The notes under the pieces are model-generated. The model did no database searches. It was not told the origin of the DNA and saw only the letters and a program-made list of their open reading frames with translations. DNA of 64,000 nucleotides, taken from contig OW388291.1 of NCBI GenBank assembly GCA_936450465.1, positions 78,010,436 to 78,074,435 of the forward strand, written 5' to 3'. The position numbers were made by a program, and so were the translations under genes. Positions 55,100 to 64,000 of the stretch are shown piece after piece (the stretch's first letter is position 1; each line of letters opens with the position of its first letter). Source of the stretch: Gibbula magus (taxonomy: Eukaryota; Mollusca; Gastropoda; Trochida; Trochidae).

Positions 55100-56250
55100 A
55101 TTACCTGAATAATCTCGGTTGATTGAAAACCACAGGTTGACTGTTGCTCAGGCAGATAGGAAAACAAAATAATGACTTATGACCTTTTGAGAAACAAATT
55201 AGCTCAAGTATAGTGTAATGTTTGTCTGTCTTCTTTTTGGACGATTCAATTTTAAAGTTAGTACCATAGGCTAATCAGTCTAGGTAATCTTTAACAGATG
55301 ATTAATTCATAATGTACAAATTTAAACCTGAACATGTTTTCATGATAAATAAACGCCTAAACATTTAGTTTTTCAAGACTTCATGATCAAGGGAAACCTA
55401 ATTTATTTTGATGATTTGCTTGTTAATAAATCTATCTTGGACATTGGACTGATTTGCTGCAAACAATCATTGGTTTCTGTAGGACAGAAGTGTATTTACC
55501 GACTGTCAGTTATTGGAAATGAGCAAATTGCAATGAGAGATCAGTTAAACCTTTTCTCAAAAACAAGCTCACGATTTGGAAATACACACAAGAGACAAAC
55601 GGTCAATTGTGATAAAGAAACTCAATTTCTCAATTAGTTGATTCGTTTAAGTGAAATATATATGTTCACAAAGCATACTCAACTTTTTGATTTGTATACA
55701 TGTTTTGCTTTTTATTGAACCACATAGTTGATCTTCTTAGCTAAGGATTTAGCAGTTATTTGAAGTTCAATTATTGCATAAAGGACTGTAAACCAAACAC
55801 TCAAACATTTTGAATTTATTATACCAAGATATCATTTTAGATATCATTTGAGAGGTCATGGTTGTGTCCATATTCTGTGATAGATGAAATATGTGTCCTT
55901 CCCGGAAAACCCGTGTATTGTGAACTGTTCTTCTCGTGAACATAAGCATCACCTTCAAGTCTATTTCCAATCAACAGTACACTTGTGTGTTGCCTTAATT
56001 GCAGTTTTATTTGTTGAAAACAAGCCACCAAATGATTTCGTCAAGCTTTACTGATTGGTCTAAATAACTTTTTATTTTGTTCAAAGTTAGGAATATAAAA
56101 CCGTGAAATAAAGAAAGACACAACTGTCTTAAACTAATGTTATGTAATACGGTACAATAAAACAATACTGTCTGAATTGTGATATAGCATGGCAGCAAAT
56201 TTTCTGTAATTTGGATTTAAACACTGAAATGGAATTTAAAAAGTGTGATG
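55100..56250. other. Intergenic, no gene recognised
   Basis: Several short open frames occur (55383-55637 on plus, 55837-56031 on minus). None has splice context. The minus frame has TSVLLIGNRL then GFPGRTHIS, faintly like KSVILSTVNRL and SSGRSIFI at 59.6 kb, too weak to assign. Confidence 0.35.
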
Positions 56251-56339
56251 ATTTACACACCGTACATAATGTTTACAGAATGAATGTAGATTGTGTAAGT
56301 GTAGCACAAAACGTCTCAGTCATAAAGTTGATTAAATAC

Positions 56340-57035
56340 AATATCAAGTGTTTAAAATGCAAGTCGCATGATCACATTTGATGATTTTTTTTCTGGAGCG
56401 TTAACAGAAAATTCAACAGCATATTGATCGTGAAAGAAACATTGTAATGTATTAACATGTTTAATGTAGGGTTTCACAGAGCTTCAAATGATGCATTAAG
56501 TGCCCGATGTGTTGCACGAAGAAGGGGTATAATTCCAATTTGCAGTGAATATCTCCACAGAGAGGACAACGACAGTTTTTAAATTCTTCAAGAGGAAAAG
56601 AAGCCAAAAACTGCCACTTGCAATACTATACAGGAGCATTCTTGTCATGTTCAAGAATAAATTCAATTCTTAATATCTGTCAAAAGTAACTATAGACATC
56701 CGAAATAAGATGTCATTTATTAAAACGTTATCACCAATTCTTCTAGGACATACATTCCAATCAATATCCGCATACCGGTTTACTTCTTATTGTCCATATT
56801 TGAATTTGTTCTTTCAGTGTATTTTCTATCGTTGAATTAACAATTTGATTTATTGCAATGCCAAAATGCACAGTAGGAAAATTGTGTTCTTGCCAAATAT
56901 TTAAATTTGAATAAAAACACGTCATTTGGAAAATCAACTGGTATAATCTTGTGAATATTTGAAACATTTGAAAGCAAATCGAAATTTCATTTTCAATTTC
57001 ACTTAAAAACCACCACCACCACCACCACCACCACC

Positions 57036-57100
<65 letters not shown>

Positions 57101-57520
57101 AAGGATGATTAAACCAATTACCACAATATTTTATCTAAGTACACTATTCTCTCGGACAAACAGCTTTAAATAAGATCACGACGTTCAATTGTATGCATAA
57201 TCCACGTTTGATGAAGAAATATTTGCTGTCCAAGAGAAGACCAATAGGATTTGCATCAATAAGCTTAACTAGGGCTCTAGGAGTTAAACCAAGCTGAACA
57301 CTGAAGATAAGCAACAAAGGAAACATGATCTCACGCTTGGAATTGATGGATTCCAGAACTGCTACTATTTATGGTGTGTGCCTTTTGAAAGAAACGTTGT
57401 TAATCAGAATATAAAGCCAAATTTGCAATGATCAGCAATAAAGTAAAGTTGAATTAGATTATAAAAAACATTTATCAACCAGGTATAATTTAAATTTACG
57501 AGCAAAACAACAACAACAAT
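56340..57520 (+). repeat. Inverted module, copy B
   Basis: Plus-strand partner of 52340-53440 (landmarks given there). Two blocks show mostly synonymous-type differences when read on plus: KRRPIGFASISLTRA here against KRRPIGFVSRNLTKA, and LELMDSRTATIY against LELIDSRTTSMY. This hints that the ancestral module was coding. Stops break both copies. The right part is included in the tandem duplication beginning at 57093. Confidence 0.72.
57009..57101 (+). repeat. Compound (CCA)n-(ACA)n microsatellite
   Basis: About 14 CCA triplets followed by about 17 ACA triplets. It sits at the left edge of the 1.28-kb tandem duplication, whose second unit starts with a short AACAACAAAA remnant of the array. 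Confidence 0.97.
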
Positions 57521-58372
57521 GAGAGAACGGAAGAAATGAAATGGCAATTGCCAAGACAAATTAAAAAAATATACTGTTTCCATAAGAAAATATAGCAGCG
57601 TCTGTAATTTTCAAATTGTCATGTCATTCAGAACTTCATCACTTTTCAGGAATTTTACACATTCAATATTAAGAAGAATGTAAATGTTGGTGCATATTGT
57701 TATAGCTAAGATATATTGGAGAAGAAACGTTGACTGTCATACTAACTACCAATGTATTGGTTTAGTGCTTTTCAAAAGACGAGTTTGATCTCAAACTTGC
57801 TTGGCTATTGGTTCTGTTTTCAGAATGTGATAACTTTCTTGAAATATGTAAAAGGAATTATGTTTTTAACGGATAATGGCGACGTATTACAGAATCAATT
57901 TTGGTATTTCGAATAACAATGTGCGTTCTCCAATGATCTATTGAGTGAATGTATAGTATTGCTGGTCTAGAGGAGAATAATTTGAAAGATGAGTACCGTC
58001 AAAACAGTGAAATTTAAAAAAAAATCAGTTTTTTAAAACTAGATAGATACTTTTGTTACGAATGAAATTTATTATGGTTATAACGATTGAGAATGATATT
58101 GGAAACAGTCGTGATGTAACATTATCTGTAATAGTGTTTGCGATATACAGGTTTGAAGTTTCAGCTTCAGGGACAGATCAATCATAAACCAGTGTGAAAT
58201 ACAAAATCAGGTTTGGCGATGAACCAGTTTTTGTCACAGGCTAATATCATTGAACGTTTCCTGAAACTCGGTTCAATCGTTTTTCCAGAACCTCAACACG
58301 AAATCGGGTACAAATCAGTTATCTTATCAACAGTAAATCGCCTTCCTTTGTTTGAGGTAAATATAAATCGCA
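57093..58372 (+). repeat. 1.28-kb tandem duplication, unit 1
   Basis: Almost identical to 58381-59652. Both begin AACAACAAAAGGATGATTAA and end GGTAAATATAAATCGCA. Differences are scattered single bases and short indels; a 60-residue minus-strand frame and a 53-residue plus-strand frame are unchanged between units, so the duplication is recent. Confidence 0.95.
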
Positions 58373-58395
58373 TCCGAAATAACAACAAAAGGATG
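58219..58395 (+). other. Exon-like open frame, first copy
   Basis: ATG at 58219 begins MNQFLSQANIIERFLKLGSI and stays open through FEVNINR to the end of unit 1, then runs into unrelated sequence. It is identical to the first 50 or so residues of the frame at 59499. No family recognised. Confidence 0.2.
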
Positions 58396-59652
58396 ATTAA
58401 ACCAATTACCACAATATTTTATCTAAGTACACTATTCTCTCGGACAAACAGCTTTAAATAAGATCACGACGTTCAATTGTATGCATAATCCACGTTTGAT
58501 GAAGAAATATTTGCTGTCCAAGAGAAGACCAATAGGATTTGCATCAATAAGCTTAACTAGGGCTCTAGGAGTTAAACCAAGCTGAACACTGAAGATAAGC
58601 AACAAAGGAAACATGATCTCACGCTTGGAATTGATGGATTCCAGAACTGCTACTATTTATGGTGTGTGCCTTTTGAAAGAAACGTTGTTGATCAGAATAT
58701 AGAGCCAAATTTGCAATGGTCAGTAAAGTAAAGTTGAATTAGATTATATTTACATTTATCAACCAGGTATACTTTAAATTTACGAGCAAAACAACAGCAA
58801 TGAGAGAACGGAAGAAATGAAATGGCAATTGCCAAGACAAATTTTTAAAATATACTGTTTCCATAAAAAAAATATAGTAGCGTCTGTAATTTTCAAATTG
58901 TCATGTCATTCAGAACTTCATCACTTTTCAGGAATTTTACACATTCAATATTAAGAAGAATGTAAATGTTGGTGCATATTGTTATAGCTAAGATATATTG
59001 GAGAAGAAACGTTGACTGTCATAGTAACTACCAATGTATTGGTTGAGTGCTTTTCAAAAAACGAGTTTGATCTAAAACTTGCTTGGCTATTGGTTCTGTT
59101 ATCAGAATGTGATAACCTTCTTGAAATATGTAAAAGGAATTATGTTTTTAACGGATAATGGCGACGTATTACAGAATCAATTTTGGTATTTTGAATAACA
59201 ATGTGCGTTCTCCAATGATCTATTGAGTGAATGTGTAGTATTGCTGGTCTAGAGGAGAATAATTTGAAAGATGAGTACCGTCAAAACAATGAAATTAAAA
59301 AAATCAGTTTTTTAAAACTAGATAGATACTTTTGTTACGAATGAAATTCATTATGGTTATAAACGATGGAGAATGATATTGGAAACAGTCGTGATGTAAA
59401 ATTATCTGTAATAGTGTTTGCGATATACAGGTTTGAAGTTTCAGCTTCAGGGACAGATCAATCATAAACCAGTGTGAAATACAAAATCAGGTTTGGCGAT
59501 GAACCAGTTTTTGTCACAGGCTAATATCATTGAACGTTTCCTGAAACTCGGTTCAATCGTTTTTCCAGAACCTCAACACGAAATCGGGTACAAATCAGTT
59601 ATCTTATCAACAGTAAATCGCCTTCCTTTGTTTGAGGTAAATATAAATCGCA
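58381..59652 (+). repeat. 1.28-kb tandem duplication, unit 2
   Basis: Second unit of the duplication starting at 57093. It is about 8 bp shorter because of small deletions in AT-rich and AACAAC runs. Confidence 0.95.
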
Positions 59653-59747
59653 GTGAGTCCATCCATGCTTCCAGTGGAAGATCAATATTCATAGAAAACA
59701 CTCAGCTCAAGTGTGAACAGATTGACAAGCAACTGATAGCCCCGTAA
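59499..59747 (+). CDS. Hypothetical open frame, 82 residues, possible exon
   Basis: The frame MNQFLSQANIIERFLKLGSI continues through PEPQHEIGYKSVILSTVNRL and into unique sequence after the duplication, SESIHASSGRSIFIENTQL, ending KQLIAP-stop. Composition is not low-complexity and the amino acid sequence is the same in both duplicated units. No signal peptide, membrane segment or known motif. GAG|GTAAAT inside could be a splice donor instead. It may be part of an unseen gene, a decayed element, or chance. Confidence 0.22.
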   Translation: MNQFLSQANIIERFLKLGSIVFPEPQHEIGYKSVILSTVNRLPLFEVNINRSESIHASSGRSIFIENTQLKCEQIDKQLIAP

Positions 59748-59805
59748 TGGGTTTGTCCTTTTGATATGTCCTAGTATATTTCACATATATATTTTATAAA
59801 ACCAG

Positions 59806-61690
59806 ATGGTGATATTCATCGACATGACAGACAGATCCCCTAATGTAAATATTAGTGGATGTCCTCAGCCGTATCTCGTAAAAGAGGAAGGACAGTCTAA
59901 TTTACAGTTATTATGTGAATATACTTCTTCCAACTTTCATTTTTTGCAATTTCTTCATGTAATATTTAGAAATCAAGGATCAATTGGACAACTGTAAATA
60001 TTAGTAGAACAAAATTCAAAGCAATGTAACAATATAACCCACTGATGTTTGTCTTCCAAGAAAAGTTCTTTCCATTCACCTTTTTTTCCATGTTTGTCCA
60101 TTGTAATGTGTATACATCAGATATTTAAATGCTGACGGTTTTACTTCCCTGAAGTGTTGTTAATTGCCGTTACCCTTTCTTTCATAAATTCTAGTGAGAC
60201 ATTATCAAACCACATGAAATTAGTCATTTTTGCAATCGAGAAATGAGCAATTAGTTAAAGATATATCTTTCTATCTATCTATATATGATTTTTAATAAAT
60301 GTTTCTGAAATATTTCATGTGATGTTATTTTAGTCTATGTTATTATCACGAGGAAGACGTGACATGACAAGCTATCAATAATTTATTCAAGTATTTACAT
60401 CTTTTTAGTGTCTTTTTGATATCATGTTTTGCCATTTGCTTGTTAACCGGACACAGAGATATTATCACAGGGATGTTTCTATAAGTGTGACGCAGCATCT
60501 TACCGAAAGTAAATGCCATACAATCATAATCGTATGTCAAATATAACATTAAAATTGAAGCAATTTGCAGAAAAGCAGTTTTCAAACATAATAAAAGTAT
60601 TTTGATATCACGGTAAGCAGAGGTATTAAGGACGCTCGGCATTTGCATCTTAAGAACATATTTCCTTCCAAAAACAGAAACCCACACAAAGTATATTCAA
60701 GTGTCGGTACACAGCTGTGGAATATAGCTGTATGAATAACAGGAGATACGATTTTAAACACATACGTATTTTTGACACATGCTCAAATAAAAGGCCTATT
60801 CATTTGGATACTTGTAATTTGACCTAAAAAAATCTTGTTTTCTTTTGGTCGGAGCAAACACTGACCATCTCGTCGAATTGTAATCACATGCTTGTTTACA
60901 GATGTTAAATCGTTACTTGGAATGTGCTTTTAAGTCACGAGGGAATTTTGGTAAGTGGTCAAGGAACCAAATAGTTTTGACCATTCTCATTGGTCTGTGT
61001 TGTCAGCTTGACCAGAAATTGTAAAAATGAAAAATTCAATATTAAACATAAGTTGATCAATATGGTTAGGATGTTCGTCCTTTGCCCATCTAGCCTGTTG
61101 AAGTAGCTCCCAATATTACTTCCATCTTGGTAAGTGTCATTGGCATCACATGAAGAACACTGATTGAATGGGTTTTCGTTAACTGTATCACTACACTATA
61201 GTAAATGTTCAAATATCTATAGCAAGTACCTAAATCAAGTTGGCAATTCCACGGAAACTCACTACGCCATTGTGGCTTCTGGAATGGAGAACATTAAAAC
61301 GTCTATTCAATAAAGAACACTAATTGAGCGATTTTGGATGTTCGTCTCTTGTCCATGTATCTTTTTCACCCTCTTCATGTAATTACCTGTAAAATGTATC
61401 AACACCGTTGTGTCTGTTCATATGTGGAAACTCATGGACATTGAACTCATTAACCTCATGAAAATTGAATATCGAGTGATCAAGGTGAGTGTGGTGGAAA
61501 TACCACACATGAATATGTATTCAATGTGTTTCCTGGTATGGTATACACAATACAACACTGACAAGGTCGTAAAATATGCTCAAGGTGAGATTTAAATGAC
61601 CCTTATTTCTTTGATACGAATATCTGATGATAAAAATATATTTTTTACATTTGATTTTAGTTTTATTTGTTTAATACCTTTAAGTATTGA
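59806..61690. other. Intergenic, no gene recognised
   Basis: Contains open frames at 60346-60687 (-) and 61410-61595 (+), neither with recognisable motifs or splice context. Confidence 0.4.
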
Positions 61691-61726
61691 CACTATCTAA
61701 GATGCAAATATAATAATAATAAGTGA

Positions 61727-61727
<1 letters not shown>

Positions 61728-61820
<93 letters not shown>

Positions 61821-61880
61821 GCTGCTGCTACTACTACTACTACACTACTACTACTGATGCTACTACTACTACTACTACAT
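61728..61880 (+). repeat. (CTA)n microsatellite
   Basis: Nearly pure CTA triplets of about 30 units, then GCTGCTGCTA and interrupted CTA runs. The Val-rich minus-strand open frame here is a by-product. Confidence 0.97.
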
Positions 61881-62079
61881 ATGATACCTGTCACGTTATA
61901 TTTGAGGTTGTTACTATGCTCCTTACTTGAATATTGCTGAGATAACATCATCATATATTCCCTTGTGTGGCTTACAGCATCTGCTTACGACCTGCCTAAC
62001 ACCCATCACACCATCAAAATCCTATCTTCTAAACCACAGTCATTAATTATTTATGTTTTTGGTTTTAACTGAAAGGTTA

Positions 62080-62690
62080 CTGACTGCCTCGGTCCCGTGT
62101 GTGTGGTATAATTACTGACTGCCTCCGTCCCATGTGTGTGGTATAATTCAGACACATCTGCTAACGACCTCCTTCAAACACCTCTCGAGCCATTAACACC
62201 CAGTCAGTCCACCCACAGTCATTATCCATTACATGCCTGTTACTTATAGAATTACATTTATCATTGTTTGCATAGTTCATACAGCATTCTCGTATAAAAC
62301 TACAAGTGCCACGTGTACTTTGCAATAATAGAACACTGATATGAGTTTTGTTTTGAAAACTGAAATATATCACAGTAAAACATTATGATTTTCCATCAGC
62401 TGTGGACTAAAAAGAACACGTTCAACGTAGGTTTAATAATAAGAATGTGTAAAGTCAATAAGTGAAGTGTTGTTTGAATAGCTGTAAAGCAGAAACATGG
62501 TTTAAACATATATTTATTTCATAAAATGAATCTGGATGGCGAACAAACCATAAGGCTTATGTGAGAGCTGCTCTAGGAAAAGAAACATGGGCTCAGAACT
62601 GAGTCGAATTCATGGCAAAAAAATTATTCTGCTGTTATAAATACTATCCAGGTGTTCACGTCATGTCGGCTTTTTCTAACTTATATAACT
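62080..62690 (+). repeat. Diverged direct duplication, unit 1
   Basis: Aligns with 63530-64000: GGTTACTGACTGCC/GGTTACTGATCATC, GTCCCATGTGTGTGGT, CTGCTAACGACCTCCTTCAAACACC, GAAACATGGTTTAA, and AATTCATGGCAAAAA. A phrase of about 40 bp (TTACTGACTGCCTCGGTCCC) is itself doubled within this unit at 62088 and 62133. Confidence 0.7.
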
Positions 62691-63239
62691 TATATGCAAA
62701 ACATACTCTTAACAATAGTATTGTTGACAATAAGAGACGTTATAATATCAGTACAAACTTACTGAATTCGACTTGGTTATTTATAGAATGAAATGTTTTG
62801 AAAAATGAAACGACTTTGGCATGTAGGTTATTGTTTATATCATCCAGAAACATTTCTCATTTGAATGTACACTTGAAGAAACACACTATTAAATGTTTTG
62901 ATGCCGTGATGCCACAATAAGAAATGTTCGAAATGTTTTTGGTTGGTTGAAAACATTTGAAGTCAAATGGATTTCCAAGATAACTATTTAAAATGAAACT
63001 CGTGTATGTAAGTTATAAATCACATGAAGAACACGCCTACATGTAACATTATTAAACGTGTATATAATTACATCTGATAAATGGATGTACAATATATGGA
63101 TATCGATATTTGCTATACTGAGAAATATTATTTGTATTCAGTATCCTATTTCAGCTTTAAACATAAAGTTAAACTAGAAAATCCCTAATCGGAAATTTAT
63201 TGCTTTAATAAAACATATCAGAACTAGGATATTTGTGGA

Positions 63240-63430
63240 GTTTGGCAAATTGTCCTGCCAATTGTCGAAGATAGCATGTCAAAGAATAGATGTCAAATTC
63301 ATTGTTTCATTCAATACACGAGAAATGTCAGCTGGACAGGACGTGTGTTGTCAGGAGATGATTGGAGATTTCTACAGCTTGTTACCGGTCATTGACAGAC
63401 CACTTAAGTGGATGTCTACGTGGACGACAA
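63240..63430 (+). repeat. Dispersed repeat shared with 54390-54625, copy 2
   Basis: Shares the block ending GGAGATTTCTACAGCTTGTT then ACCGGTCATTGACAGACCAC. The 74-residue open frame covering it contains GDFYSLLPVIDRPLKWMST but is not similar to any protein I recognise. Confidence 0.55.
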
Positions 63431-63529
63431 CACTAAATATCATGGTACATATCAGATGAACAAGTCCAGGATAACAACAATTTCCTTTTACATTTTACAG
63501 TGATACTTGAATATATAGAAGCATGTTTC

Positions 63530-64000
63530 AGTGTTTTTAAGAAGGGTTACTGATCATCTCGTCCCATGTGTGTGGTGTAATTTCAGACATAACTGCTAAG
63601 GACCTTCTTCAAACACCCTTCGAGCAATCAACCAATCTGTAGAGCAACAGCCATTATCAATACTTGGGTCTCTAACATGCGTGCTGGTTATTGGAAACTG
63701 AAATGTATAACAGAAAATCGTTACATGATTTACAACAGCTGTGTACATCAAACAGCAAGTAAATAGGTTGTAGAGAGGTCAAAACAAGTCACTTTGCGCT
63801 TCACGTCTTTCATCTTTCAATTCTTCAAGAGATGATAAAAGCGAGAATTCGCTTTTATGTTTAAGAAGCAGGAACATAGTTTCAGATGGTCAACTTCAAA
63901 GCATAATTCATGGCAAAAATAATTCATCTGATGTTAGAAATTCATCCCAGATATTCATTTTTCGGCCTTTTCATATTTTCTGCGATCTGAGCACATATTT
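63530..64000 (+). repeat. Diverged direct duplication, unit 2 (runs off the window)
   Basis: Partner of 62080-62690. The alignment continues to the end of the window, so the full unit is longer than what is visible here. Confidence 0.7.

Noticed and set aside
61697..61954. 85-residue frame made almost entirely of valine
   Set aside because: It is a translation of the (CTA)n microsatellite on the other strand.

Overview
This window looks like nuclear DNA of an invertebrate animal, most likely a mollusc (lophotrochozoan). The evidence is AT-rich DNA, GT-AG spliced genes with introns of roughly 0.1-4 kb, animal-type housekeeping genes, and many mobile elements of types I associate with mollusc genomes (mariner, hAT, TTAA-specific MITEs, RTE/CR1-like LINEs with an endonuclease, tRNA-derived SINEs, and repeats beginning AGCTCATCTGG or CCCACCGGT). 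The species cannot be named from sequence alone.

Layout. Positions 1-5285 hold no convincing gene, only a LINE 3' fragment and old repeats; the unseen first exon of UGP2 must lie here or further left. Positions 5286-15788 (+) hold UGP2 (UTP-glucose-1-phosphate uridylyltransferase): 14 exons join with consistent phase into 501 residues. A complete but dead mariner sits in its last intron and a LINE 3' end in another. Positions 20371-28561 (-) hold a seven-exon gene for an unrecognised coiled-coil protein of about 308 residues. It is head-to-head, across about 310 bp, with DRAP1/NC2-alpha at 28869-34067 (+), seven exons and 302 residues. The two probably share a bidirectional promoter. A 50-bp minisatellite with a higher-order repeat follows DRAP1.

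From about 35.5 kb to the end no confident host gene is visible; the stretch is built from mobile elements and local duplications. A hAT-type element with a perfect 8-bp target duplication contains a broken LINE, which itself contains a 2.3-kb repeat: a three-level nest. Further right are a 1.75-kb TTAA-flanked element, a TTAA MITE, a tRNA-derived SINE, a 1.0-kb TA-flanked element full of GGGGCAGGTTCGGC-like motifs, a diverged inverted duplication (about 52.3-53.4 versus 56.3-57.5 kb), a recent 1.28-kb tandem duplication and triplet microsatellites.

The two recognised genes are unrelated housekeeping functions: UDP-glucose synthesis in the cytosol, and TBP-directed transcriptional repression with Dr1 in the nucleus. 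No new multi-gene system is evident. The most unusual items are the nested elements, an intronic repeat carrying many nuclear-receptor DR1-like motifs, the unrecognised coiled-coil gene, and the 48.8-59.7 kb family of inverted and tandem modules whose origin I cannot assign.
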